Source of the DNA: Liolophura sinensis
Taxonomy: Eukaryota; Mollusca; Polyplacophora; Chitonida; Chitonidae
Direction of reading: 5' to 3'
DNA length: 35,041 nucleotides
NCBI RefSeq assembly: GCF_032854445.1
Contig: NW_027018366.1
Coordinates: 1 to 35,041, forward strand
Below, piece after piece: positions 9,339 to 20,318 of this stretch (position 1 is the first letter of the stretch; the number at the start of each line of letters is the position of its first letter). The position numbers and the translations under genes were made by a program. Below the pieces are notes generated by a model, which was not told the origin of the DNA, ran no database searches, and was given only the letters and a program-made list of their open reading frames with translations.

Positions 9339-9887
9339 CTCTTACCAGCAGCACTGGAACAGTTTTTCCATTTTTGCATTTTTGCCTGGTCTTTTTGTTA
9401 ATTGAAATCGGCTACACTGTACTCTGTACAATCGCGACTGGTCATTACTATATTCAACTTTTGACTATAAGTTATGTGCCCTTCGGTAGCCCAGAAGACC
9501 TGAAATCTTTGGGCCAAGCCCATTTAACTCACCCAGCAATTGTCTTACTTCTAAGTCCAAGACAATCTCAATGTCTTTATCTACGTGTAGAAAGACCACA
9601 CCATTTGTACATAAAAAACACAAGGTACTTGATACAGTCTGCTGTAAAAAGTACAACTGACCACAAACCCACATTTATAAGGTGCCAAAAGATGCGGAAT
9701 TGAGCCAGGCATCGGCAGCTGTTGAAAAATTGCAAATTTCCCTGGTTTCCATGGAGTAAGAGCCGTTGCTGGGCACGTGATTATGACATAAATTATCATT
9801 CAATTGTCGCTACAGCCAAACGTATTGGTCGGAGAGCAACGCGGATTGCACCATTCGATTTCTCGTCACAAAATACGTCGGATTAGC
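9339..9887 (+). repeat. satellite monomer 18 (Q)
   Basis: 549 bp. I found no difference from monomer 15, 1647 bp upstream. Confidence 0.97.
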
Positions 9888-10436
9888 CTCTTACCAGCAG
9901 CACTGGAACAGTTTTTCCACTTTTGCATTTTTCCCTGGTCTTTTTGTTAATTGAAATCGGCTACACTGTACTCTGTACAATCGCGACTAGTCATTACTAT
10001 ATTCAACTTTTGACTATAAGTTATGTGCCCTTCGGTAGCCCAGAAGACCTGAAATCTTTGGGCTAATCCCATTTAACTCACCCAGCAATTGTCTTACTTC
10101 TAAGTCCAAGACAATCTCAATGTCTTTATCTACGTGTAGAAAAACCACACCATTTGTACGTGAAAAACACAAGGTACTTGATACAGTCTGCTGTAAAAAG
10201 TACAACTGACCACAGACCCACATGAATAAAGTGCCAAAAGATGCGGAATTGAGCCAGGCATCGGCAGCTGTTGAAAAATTGCAAATTTCCCTGGGTTCCA
10301 TGGAGTAAGAGATGTTGCTACGCACGTGATTATGACATAAATGATCATTCAATTGTCACTACAGCCAAAAGTATTGGTCGGAGAGCAACGCGGATTGCAC
10401 CATTCGATTTCTCGTCACAAAATACGTCGGATTAGC
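9888..10436 (+). repeat. satellite monomer 19 (Q variant)
   Basis: 549 bp. Copy of monomer 16 with the common C at 10039 in GTAGCCCAG. Confidence 0.97.
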
Positions 10437-10985
10437 CTCTTACCAGCAGCACTGGAACAATTTTTCCACTTTTGCATTTTTGCCTGGTCTTATTGTTAAT
10501 TGAAATCGGCTACACTGTACTCTGTACAATCGCGACTGGTCATTACTATATTCAACTTTTGACTATAAGTTATGTGCCCTTCGGTAGCCCAGAAGACCTG
10601 AAATCTTTGGGCCAAGCCCATTTAACTCACCCAGCAATTGTCTTACTTCTAAGTCCAAGACAATCTCAGTGTCTTTATCTACGTGTAGAAAAACCACACC
10701 ATTTGTACGTAAAAAACACAAGGTACTTGATACAGTCTGCTGTAAAAAGTACAACTGAACACTGACCCACATTTATAAGGTGCCAAAAGATGCGGAATTG
10801 GGCCAGGCATCGGCAGCTGTTGAAAAATTGCAAATATCCCTGGTTTCCATGGAGTAAGAGCCGTTGCTGGGCACGTGATTATGACATCAATGATCATTGA
10901 ATTGTCGCTACAGCCAAAAGTATTGGTCGGAGAGCAACGCGGTTTGCACCATTCGATTTCTCGTCACAAAATACGTCGGATTAGC
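10437..10985 (+). repeat. satellite monomer 20 (Q)
   Basis: 549 bp. Copy of monomer 17 with the common GAGTAAGAG. Monomer 37, 9333 bp downstream, reads the same throughout. Confidence 0.97.
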
Positions 10986-11534
10986 CTCTTAACAGCAGCA
11001 CTGGAACAGTTTTTCCACTTTTGCATTTTTCCCTGGTCTTTTTGTTAATTGAAATCGGCTACACTGTACTCTGTACAATCGCGACTGGTCATTACTATAT
11101 TCAACTTTTGACTATAAGTTATGTGCCCTTCGGTAGCCCAGAAGACGTCAAATCTTTGGGCTAAGCCCATTTAACTCACCCAGCAATTGTCTTACTTCTA
11201 AGTCCAAGACAATCTCAATGTCTTTATCTACGTGTAGAAAAACCACACCATTTGTACGTGAAAAACACAAGGTACTTGATACAGTCTGCTGTAAAAAGTA
11301 CAACTGACCACAGACCCACTTCAGTAAGGTGCCAAAAGATGCGGAATTGAGCCAGGCATCGGCAGCTGTTGAAAAATTGCAAATTTCCCTGGTTTCCATG
11401 GAGTAAGAGCCGTTGCTGGGCACGTGATTATGACATCAATGATCATTCAATTGTCGCTACAGCCAAAAGTATTGGTCGGAAAGCAACGCGGTTTGCACCA
11501 TTCGATTTGTCGTCAGAAAATACGTTGGATTAGC
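10986..11534 (+). repeat. satellite monomer 21 (P)
   Basis: 549 bp. CTTAACAG at the start, TTTTTCCCTGG, CTGACCACAG with CTTCAG, and a distinctive end: GTCGGAAAGC, GATTTGTCGTCAG and ACGTTGG. First unit of a duplicated tetramer. Confidence 0.97.
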
Positions 11535-12083
11535 CTCTTACCAGCAGCACTGGAACAGTTTTTCCACTTTTGCATTTTTGCCTGGTCTTTTTGTTAATTG
11601 AAATCTGCTACACTGTACTCTGTACAATCGCGACTGGTCATTACTATATTCAACTTTTGACCATAAGTTATGTGCCCTTCGGTAGCCCAGAAGACCTGAA
11701 ATCTTTGGGCCAAGCCCATTTAACTCACCCAGCAATTGTCTTACTTCTAAGTCCAAGACAATCTCAATGTCTTTATCTACGTGTAGAAAAACCACACCAT
11801 TTGTACGTGAAAAACACAAGGTACTTGATACAGTCTGCTGTAAAAAGTACAACTGACCACAGACCCACATGAATAAGGTGCCAAAAGATGCGGAATTGGG
11901 CCAGGCATCGGCAGCTGTTAAAAAACTGCAAATATCCCTGGTTTCCATGGAGTAAGAGCCGTTGCTGGGCACGTGATTATGACATCAATATTCATTGATT
12001 TGTCGCTACAGCCAAAAGTATTAGTTGGAGAGCAACGCGGTTTGCACCATTCGATATCTCGTCACAAAATACGTCGGATTAAC
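11535..12083 (+). repeat. satellite monomer 22 (Q, A-type)
   Basis: 549 bp. AAATCTGCTAC, TTTTGACCAT, AAAACTGCAAAT, then the A-type end CAATATTCATTG, ATTAGTTGG, GATATCTCG and GGATTAACC leading into a B-type monomer. Confidence 0.97.
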
Positions 12084-12632
12084 CTCTTATCAGCAGCACT
12101 GGAACAGTTTTTCCACTTTTGCATTTTTGCCTGGTCTTTTTGTTAATTGAAATCGGCTACACTGTACTATGTACAATCGCGAGTGGTCATTACTATATTT
12201 AACTTTTGACTATAAGTTATGTGCCCTTCGGTAGCCCAGAAGACGTCAAATCTTTGGGCTAAGCCCATTTAACTCACCCAGCAATTGTCTTACTTCTAAG
12301 TCCAAGACAATCTCAATGTCTTTATCTACGTGTAGAAAAACCACACCATTTGTACGTGATAAACACAAGGTACTTGATACAGTCTGCTGTAAAAAGTACA
12401 ACTGAACACTGACCCACTTCAGTAAGGTGCCAAAAGATGCGGATTTGAGCCAGGCATCGGCAGCTGTTAAAAAATTGTAAAGTTCCCTGGTTTCCATGGA
12501 GTAAGAGCCGTTGCTGGGCACGTGATTATGACATCAATGATCATTGAATTGTCGCTACAGCCAAAAGTATTGGTCGGAGAGCAACGCGGTTTGCACCATT
12601 CGATTTCTTGTCACAAAATACGTCGGATTAGC
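12084..12632 (+). repeat. satellite monomer 23 (P, B-type)
   Basis: 549 bp. CTTATCAG, ACTATGTAC, CGCGAGTGGTC, ATATTTAAC; private GCGGATTTGAG with TTGTAAAGTTCCC; palindrome TCAATGATCATTGA; GATTTCTTGTC at the end. Confidence 0.97.
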
Positions 12633-13181
12633 CTCTTACCAGCAGCACTGGAACAGTTTTTCCACTTTTGCATTTTTGCCTGGTCTTTTTGTTAATTGAA
12701 ATCGGCTACACTGTACTCTGTACAATCGCGACTGGTCATTACTATATTCAACTTTTGACTATAAGTTATGTGCCCTTCGGTAGCCCAGAAGACGTCAAAT
12801 CTTTGGGCTAAGCCCATTTAACTCACCCAGCAATTGTCTTACTTCTAAGTGCAAGACAATCTCAATGTCTTTATCTACGTGTAGAAAAACCACACCATTT
12901 GTACGTGAAAAACACAAGGTACTTGATACAGTCTGCTGTAAAAAGTACAACTGAACACTGACCCACTTCAGTAAGGTGCCAAAAGATGCGGAATTGAGCC
13001 AGGCATCGGCAGCTGTTAAAAAATTGTAAAGTTCCCTGGTTTCCATGGAGTAAGAGCCGTTGCTGGGCACGTGATTATGACATCAATGATCATTGAATTG
13101 TCGCTACAGCCAAAAGTATTGGTCGGAGAGCAACGCGGTTTGCACCATTCGATTTCTCGTCACAAAATACGTCGGATTAGC
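12633..13181 (+). repeat. satellite monomer 24 (P, C-type chimera)
   Basis: 549 bp. The 5' part, through TTGTAAAGTTCCC, equals monomer 28; the 3' part (CATTGAATTGTCGCT onward) equals monomer 20. The tetramer duplication junction therefore lies at about 13034-13094. Confidence 0.97.
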
Positions 13182-13730
13182 CTCTTAACAGCAGCACTGG
13201 AACAGTTTTTCCACTTTTGCATTTTTCCCTGGTCTTTTTGTTAATTGAAATCGGCTACACTGTACTCTGTACAATCGCGACTGGTCATTACTATATTCAA
13301 CTTTTGACTATAAGTTATGTGCCCTTCGGTAGCCCAGAAGACGTCAAATCTTTGGGCTAAGCCCATTTAACTCACCCAGCAATTGTCTTACTTCTAAGTC
13401 CAAGACAATCTCAATGTCTTTATCTACGTGTAGAAAAACCACACCATTTGTACGTGAAAAACACAAGGTACTTGATACAGTCTGCTGTAAAAAGTACAAC
13501 TGACCACAGACCCACTTCAGTAAGGTGCCAAAAGATGCGGAATTGAGCCAGGCATCGGCAGCTGTTGAAAAATTGCAAATTTCCCTGGTTTCCATGGAGT
13601 AAGAGCCGTTGCTGGGCACGTGATTATGACATCAATGATCATTCAATTGTCGCTACAGCCAAAAGTATTGGTCGGAAAGCAACGCGGTTTGCACCATTCG
13701 ATTTGTCGTCAGAAAATACGTTGGATTAGC
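13182..13730 (+). repeat. satellite monomer 25 (P)
   Basis: 549 bp. Copy of monomer 21, including CTTAACAG and GTCGGAAAGC; I see no difference. Confidence 0.97.
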
Positions 13731-14279
13731 CTCTTACCAGCAGCACTGGAACAGTTTTTCCACTTTTGCATTTTTGCCTGGTCTTTTTGTTAATTGAAAT
13801 CTGCTACACTGTACTCTGTACAATCGCGACTGGTCATTACTATATTCAACTTTTGACCATAAGTTATGTGCCCTTCGGTAGCCCAGAAGACCTGAAATCT
13901 TTGGGCCAAGCCCATTTAACTCACCCAGCAATTGTCTTACTTCTAAGTCCAAGACAATCTCAATGTCTTTATCTACGTGTAGAAAAACCACACCATTTGT
14001 ACGTGAAAAACACAAGGTACTTGATACAGTCTGCTGTAAAAAGTACAACTGACCACAGACCCACATGAATAAGGTGCCAAAAGATGCGGAATTGGGCCAG
14101 GCATCGGCAGCTGTTAAAAAACTGCAAATATCCCTGGTTTCCATGGAGTAAGAGCCGTTGCTGGGCACGTGATTATGACATCAATATTCATTGATTTGTC
14201 GCTACAGCCAAAAGTATTAGTTGGAGAGCAACGCGGTTTGCACCATTCGATATCTCGTCACAAAATACGTCGGATTAAC
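13731..14279 (+). repeat. satellite monomer 26 (Q, A-type)
   Basis: 549 bp. Copy of monomer 22, with AAATCTGCTAC, TTTTGACCAT and GATATCTCG; it leads into a B-type monomer. Confidence 0.97.
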
Positions 14280-14828
14280 CTCTTATCAGCAGCACTGGAA
14301 CAGTTTTTCCACTTTTGCATTTTTGCCTGGTCTTTCCGTTAATTGAAATCGGCTACACTGTACTATGTACAATCGCGAGTGGTCATTACTATATTTAACT
14401 TTTGACTATAAGTTATGTGCCCTTCGGTAGCCCAGAAGACGTCAAATCTTTGGGCTAAGCCCATTTAACTCACCCAGCAATTGTCTTACTTCTAAGTCCA
14501 AGACAATCTCAATGTCTTTATCTACGTGTAGAAAAACCACACCATTTGTACGTGATAAACACAAGGTACTTGATACAGTCTGCTGTAAAAAGTACAACTG
14601 AACACTGACCCACTTCAGTAAGGTGCCAAAAGATGCGGATTTGAGCCAGGCATCGGCAGCTGTTAAAAAATTGTAAAGTTCCCTGGTTTCCATGGAGTAA
14701 GAGCCGTTGCTGGGCACGTGATTATGACATCAATGATCATTGAATTGTCGCTACAGCCAAAAGTATTGGTCGGAGAGCAACGCGGTTTGCACCATTCGAT
14801 TTCTTGTCACAAAATACGTCGGATTAGC
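14280..14828 (+). repeat. satellite monomer 27 (P, B-type)
   Basis: 549 bp. Copy of monomer 23 except TCTTTCCGTT in place of TCTTTTTGTT. Other B-type copies (35, 45, 50, 54) have TCTTTCTGTT at this point. Confidence 0.97.
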
Positions 14829-15376
14829 CTCTTACCAGCAGCACTGGAACAGTTTTTCCACTTTTGCATTTTTGCCTGGTCTTTTTGTTAATTGAAATCG
14901 GCTACACTGTACTCTGTACAATCGCGACTGGTCATTACTATATTCAACTTTTGACTATAAGTTATGTGCCCTTCGGTAGCCCAGAAGACGTCAAATCTTT
15001 GGGCTAAGCCCATTTAACTCACCCAGCAATTGTCTTACTTCTAAGTGCAAGACAATCTCAATGTCTTTATCTACGTGTAGAAAAACCACACCATTTGTAC
15101 GTGAAAAACACAAGGTACTTGATACAGTCTGCTGTAAAAAGTACAACTGAACACTGACCCACTTCAGTAAGGTGCCAAAAGATGCGGAATTGAGCCAGGC
15201 ATCGGCAGCTGTTAAAAAATTGTAAAGTTCCCTGGTTTCCATGGAGTAAGAGCCGTTGCTGGCACGTGATTATGACATCAATGATCATTCAATTGTCACT
15301 ACAGGCAAAAGTTTTAGTCGGAGAGCAACGCGGATTGCACCATTCGATTTCTCGTCACAAAATACGTCGGATTAGC
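14829..15376 (+). repeat. satellite monomer 28 (P, C-type)
   Basis: 548 bp; one G lost near 15261 (GCTGGCACG). The 5' part equals monomer 24. The end is ACAGGCAAAAGTTTTAG with GCGGATTG, shared with monomer 45. Confidence 0.97.
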
Positions 15377-15925
15377 CTCTTACCAGCAGCACTGGAACAG
15401 TTTTTCCACTTTTGCATTTTTACCTGGTCTTTTTGTTAATTGAAATCGGCTACACTGTACTCTGTACAATCGCGACTGGTCATTACTATATTCAACTTTT
15501 GACTATAAGTTATGTGCCCTTCGGTAGCCCAGAAGATCTGAAATCTTTGGGCTAAGCCCATTTAACTCACCCAGCAATTGCCTTACTTCTAAGTGCAAGA
15601 CAATCTCAATGTCTTTATCTACGTGTAGAAAAACCACACCATTTGTACGTGATAAACACAAGGTACTTGATACAGTCTGCTGTAAAAAGTACAACTGAAC
15701 ACTGACCCACTTCAGTAAGGTGCCAAAAGATGCGGAATTGAGCCAGGCATCGGCAGCTGTTGAAAAATTGCAAATTTCCCTGGTTTCCATGGAGTAAGAG
15801 CCGTTGCTGGGCACGTGATTATGACATAAATGATCATTCAATTGTCACTACAGCCAAAAGTATTGGTCGGAGAGCAACGCGGTTTGCACCATTCAATTTC
15901 TCGTCACAAAATACGTCGGATTAGC
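15377..15925 (+). repeat. satellite monomer 29 (R, D-type)
   Basis: 549 bp. TTTTTACCTGG, GATCTG, GCCTTAC with TGCAAG, GATAAAC, CTTCAG and a CCATTCAAT end. It matches monomer 46 except AAATTTCCC for AAATATCCC. Confidence 0.97.
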
Positions 15926-16474
15926 CTCTTACCAGTAGCACTGGAACAGTTTTTCCACTTTTGCATTTTTGCCTGGTCTTTTTGTTAATTGAAATCGGCT
16001 ACACTGTACTCTGTACAATCGCGACTGGTCATTACTATATTCAACTTTTGACTATAAGTTATGTGCCCTTCGGTAGCCCAGAAGACCTGAAATCTTTGGG
16101 CCAAGCCCATTTAACTCACCCAGCAATTGTCTTACTTCTAAGTCCAAGACAATCTCAATGTCTTTATCTACGTGTAGAAAAACCACACCATTTGTACGTG
16201 AAAAACACAAGGTACTTGATACAGTCTGCTGTAAAAAGTACAACTGAACACTGACCCACTTCAGTAAGGTGCCAAAAGATGCGGAATTGAGCCAGGCATC
16301 GGCAGCTGTTGAAAAATTGCAAATATCCCTGGTTTCCATGGAGTAAGAGCCGTTGCTGGGCACGTGATTATGGCATAAATGATCATTCAATTGTCACTAC
16401 AGCCAAAAGTATTGGTCGGAGAGCAACGCGATTTGCACCATTCAATTTCTCGTCACAAAATACGTCGGATTAGC
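15926..16474 (+). repeat. satellite monomer 30 (Q, E-type)
   Basis: 549 bp. CAGTAGCAC at the start and GCGATTTGCACC near the end mark the E type (monomers 30, 47, 61). Private GATTATGGCAT at 16370-16380. Confidence 0.97.
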
Positions 16475-17023
16475 CTCTTACCAGCAGCACTGGAACAGTT
16501 TTTCCACTTTTGCATTTTTGCCTGGTCTTTTTGTTAATTGAAATCGGCTACACTGTACTCTGTACAATCGCGACTGGCCATTACTATATTCAACTTTTGA
16601 CTATAAGTTATGTGCCCTTCGGTAGCCCAGAAGACCTGAAATCTTTGGGCCAAGCCCATTTAACTCACCCAGCAATTGTCTTACTTCTAAGTCCAAGACA
16701 ATCTCAATGTCTTTATCTACGTGTAGAAAAACCACACCATTTGTACGTGAAAAACACAAGGTACTTGATACAGTCTGCTGTAAAAAGTACAACTGACCAC
16801 AGACCCACATTTATAAGGTGCCAAAAGATGCGGAATTGAGCCAGGCATCGGCAGCTGCTGAAAAATTGCAAATTTCCCTGGTTTCCATGGAGTAAGAGCC
16901 GCTACTGGGCACGTGATTATGACATAAATGATCATTCAATTGTCACTACAGCCAAAAGTATTGGTCGGAGAGCAACGCGGATTGCACCATTCGATTTCTC
17001 GTCACAAAATACGTCGGATTAGC
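16475..17023 (+). repeat. satellite monomer 31 (Q, F-type)
   Basis: 549 bp. Private CTGGCCATT near 16576; GCAGCTGCTG is shared with monomer 62 and GCCGCTACTGGG with monomer 39. CTGACCACAG with CATTTAT. Confidence 0.97.
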
Positions 17024-17572
17024 CTCTTACCAGCAGCACTGGAACAGTTTTTCCACTTTTGCATTTTTCCCTGGTCTTTTTGTTAATTGAAATCGGCTAC
17101 ACTGTACTCTGTACAATCGCGACTGGTCATTACTATATTCAACTTTTGACTATAAGTTATGTGCCCTTCGGTAGCCCAGAAGATCTGAAATCTTTGGGCT
17201 AAGCCCATTTAACTCACCCAGCAATTGCCTTACTTCTAAGTGCAAGACAATCTCAATGTCTTTATCTACGTGTAGAAAAACCACACCATTTGTACGTGAA
17301 AAACACAAGGTACTTGATACAGTCTGCTGTAAAAAGTACAACTGACCACAGACCCACATTTATAAGGTGCCAAAAGATGCGGAATTGAGCCAGGCATCGG
17401 CAGCTGTTGAAAAATTGCAAATATCCCTGGTTTCCATGGAGTAAGAGCCGTTGCTGGGCACGTGATTATGACATAAATGATCATTCAATTGTCGCTACAG
17501 CCAAACGTATTGGTCGGAGAGCAACGCGGATTGCACCATTCGATTTCTCGTCACAAAATACGTCGGATTAGC
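17024..17572 (+). repeat. satellite monomer 32 (R, chimera)
   Basis: 549 bp. The 5' half (TTTTTCCCTGG, GATCTG, GCCTTAC, TGCAAG) matches monomer 63. The 3' half from CGTGAAAAAC (CTGACCACAG, CATTTAT, CCAAACG, GCGGATTG) matches monomer 41. The switch lies at about 17241-17298. Confidence 0.97.
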
Positions 17573-18121
17573 CTCTTACCAGCAGCACTGGAACAGTTTT
17601 TCCACTTTTGCATTTTTCCCTGGTCTTTTTGTTAATTGAAATCGGCTACACTGTACTCTGTACAATCGCGACTGGTCATTACTATATTCAACTTTTGACT
17701 ATAAGTTATGTGCCCTTCGGTAGCCCAGAAGATCTGAAATCTTTGGGCTAAGCCCATTTAACTCACCCAGCAATTGCCTTACTTCTAAGTGCAAGACAAT
17801 CTCAATGTCTTTATCTACGTGTAGAAAAACGACACCATTTGTACGTGATAAACACAAGGTACTTGATACAGTCTGCTGTAAAAAGTACAACTGAACACTG
17901 ACCCACTTCAGTAAGGTGCCAAAAGATGCGGAATTGAGCCAGGCATCGGCAGCTGTTGAAAAATTGCAAATATCCCTGGTTTCCATGGAGTAAGAGCCGT
18001 TGCTGGGCACGTGATTATGACATCAATGATCATTGAATTGTCGCTACAGCCAAAAGTATTGGTCGGAGAGCAACGCGGTTTGCACCATTCGATTTCTCGT
18101 CACAAAATACGTCGGATTAGC
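17573..18121 (+). repeat. satellite monomer 33 (R)
   Basis: 549 bp. TTTTTCCCTGG and GATCTG at 5', palindrome TCAATGATCATTGA at 3', the combination also seen in monomer 42. Private AAAAACGACACC near 17830. Confidence 0.97.
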
Positions 18122-18670
18122 CTCTTACCAGCAGCACTGGAACAGTTTTTCCACTTTTGCATTTTTGCCTGGTCTTTTTGTTAATTGAAAACTGCGAAAC
18201 TGTACTCTGTACAATCGCGACTGGTCATTACTATATTCAACTTTTGACCATAAGTTATGTGCCCTTCGGTAGCCCAGAAGACCTGAAATCTTTGGGCCAA
18301 GCCCATTTAACTCACCCAGCAATTGTCTTACTTCTAAGTCCAAGACAATCTCAATGTCTTTATCTACGTGTAGAAAAACCACACCATTTGTACGTGAAAA
18401 ACACAAGGTACTTGATACAGTCTGCTGTAAAAAGTACAACTGACCACAGACCCACATGAATAAGGTGCCAAAAGATGCGGAATTGGGCCAGGCATCGGCA
18501 GCTGTTAAAAAATTGCAAATATCCCTGGTTTCCATGGAGTAAGAGCCGTTGCTGGGAACGTGATTATGACATCAATATTCATTGATTTGTCGCTACAGCC
18601 AAAAGTATTAGTTGGAGAGCAACGCGGTTAGCACCATTCGATTTCTCGTCACAAAATACGTCGGATTAAC
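18122..18670 (+). repeat. satellite monomer 34 (Q, A-type)
   Basis: 549 bp. AAAACTGCGAAAC (shared with 44 and 49), TTTTGACCAT, GGGAACGTG (loses CACGTG), CAATATTCATTG, GCGGTTAGCACC and GGATTAACC. Confidence 0.97.
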
Positions 18671-19220
18671 CTCTTATCAGCAGCACTGGAACAGTTTTTC
18701 CACTTTTGCATTTTTGCCTGGTCTTTCTGTTAATTGAAATCGGCTACACTGTACTATGTACAATCGCGACTGGTCATTACTATATTTAACTTTTGACTAT
18801 AAGTTATGTGCCCTTCGGTAGCCCAGAAGACGTCAAATCTTTGGGCTAAGCCCATTTAACTCACCCAGCAATTGTCTTACTTCTAAGTCCAAGACAATCT
18901 CAATGTCTTTATCTACGTGTAGAAAAACCACACCATTTGTACGTGATAAACACAAGGTACTTGATACAGTCTGCTTGTAAAAAGTACAACTAAACACTGA
19001 CCCACATTTATACGGTGCCAAAAGATGCGGAATTGGGCCAGGCATCGGCAGCTGTTAAAAAATTGCAAATATCCCTGGTTTCCATGGAGTAAGAGCCGTT
19101 GCTGGGCACGTTATTATGACATCAATGATCATTGAATTGTCGCTACAGCCAAAAGTATTGGTCGGAGAGCAACGCGGTTTGCACCATTCGATTTCTCGTC
19201 ACAAAATACGTCGGATTAGC
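18671..19220 (+). repeat. satellite monomer 35 (P, B-type)
   Basis: 550 bp; extra T near 18976 (CTGCTTGTA), which disrupts the TACAG-CTGTA hairpin. CTTATCAG, TCTTTCTGTT, ACTATGTAC, ATATTTAAC, private TTTATACGG, and CACGTTATT in place of CACGTGATT. Confidence 0.97.
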
Positions 19221-19769
19221 CTCTTACCAGCAGCACTGGAACAGTTTTTCCACTTTTGCATTTTTGCCTGGTCTTTTTGTTAATTGAAATCGGCTACACT
19301 GTACTCTGTACAATCGCGACTGGTCATTACTATATTCAACTTTTGACTATAAGTTATGTGCCCTTCGGTAGCCCAGAAGACGTCAAATCTTTGGGCTAAG
19401 CCCATTTAACTCACCCAGCAATTGTCTTACTTCTAAGTGCAAGACAATCTCAATGTCTTTATCTACGTGTAGAAAAACCACACCATTTGTACGTGAAAAA
19501 CACAAGGTACTTGATACAGTCTGCTGTAAAAAGTACAACTGACCACAGACCCACATTTATAAGGTGCCAAAAGATGCGGAATTGAGCCAGGCATCGGCAG
19601 CTGTTGAAAAATTGCAAATATCCCTGGTTTCCATGGAGTAAGAGCCGTTGCTGGGCACGTGATTATGACATAAATGATCATTCAATTGTCGCTACAGCCA
19701 AAAGTATTAGTTGGAGAGCAACGCGGTTTGCACCATTCGATTTCTCGTCACAAAATACGTCGGATTAGC
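19221..19769 (+). repeat. satellite monomer 36 (P)
   Basis: 549 bp. The 5' half is C-type (TGTCTTAC with TGCAAG); the 3' half has CTGACCACAG, CATTTAT and an unusual end, CATAAATG followed by ATTAGTTGG. It is probably mosaic. Confidence 0.97.
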
Positions 19770-20318
19770 CTCTTACCAGCAGCACTGGAACAATTTTTCC
19801 ACTTTTGCATTTTTGCCTGGTCTTATTGTTAATTGAAATCGGCTACACTGTACTCTGTACAATCGCGACTGGTCATTACTATATTCAACTTTTGACTATA
19901 AGTTATGTGCCCTTCGGTAGCCCAGAAGACCTGAAATCTTTGGGCCAAGCCCATTTAACTCACCCAGCAATTGTCTTACTTCTAAGTCCAAGACAATCTC
20001 AGTGTCTTTATCTACGTGTAGAAAAACCACACCATTTGTACGTAAAAAACACAAGGTACTTGATACAGTCTGCTGTAAAAAGTACAACTGAACACTGACC
20101 CACATTTATAAGGTGCCAAAAGATGCGGAATTGGGCCAGGCATCGGCAGCTGTTGAAAAATTGCAAATATCCCTGGTTTCCATGGAGTAAGAGCCGTTGC
20201 TGGGCACGTGATTATGACATCAATGATCATTGAATTGTCGCTACAGCCAAAAGTATTGGTCGGAGAGCAACGCGGTTTGCACCATTCGATTTCTCGTCAC
20301 AAAATACGTCGGATTAGC
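19770..20318 (+). repeat. satellite monomer 37 (Q)
   Basis: 549 bp. I see no difference from monomer 20, although 16 other monomers lie between them. It differs from monomer 17 at one site. Confidence 0.97.

Larger units (their letters stand above)
7692..10985 (+). repeat. tandem trimer duplication (15-17 / 18-20)
   Basis: Two 1647-bp copies, 7692-9338 and 9339-10985. I noticed only two differences: 8392 A against 10039 C, and 9209 G against 10856 A. All private variants (GTAGAAAGACC, CGACTAGTC, CTGGGTTCC, TCTTATTGTT) are doubled. This is one of the youngest events in the window. Confidence 0.93.
10850..15240 (+). repeat. tandem tetramer duplication (21-24 / 25-28)
   Basis: Offset 2196 bp. 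Monomers 21/25, 22/26, 23/27 and the 5' part of 24/28 match; the difference noticed is TCTTTTTGTT against TCTTTCCGTT in 23/27. The 3' part of monomer 24 matches monomer 20, while that of 28 does not. The internal junction is therefore in monomer 24 at about 13034-13094. Confidence 0.92.
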
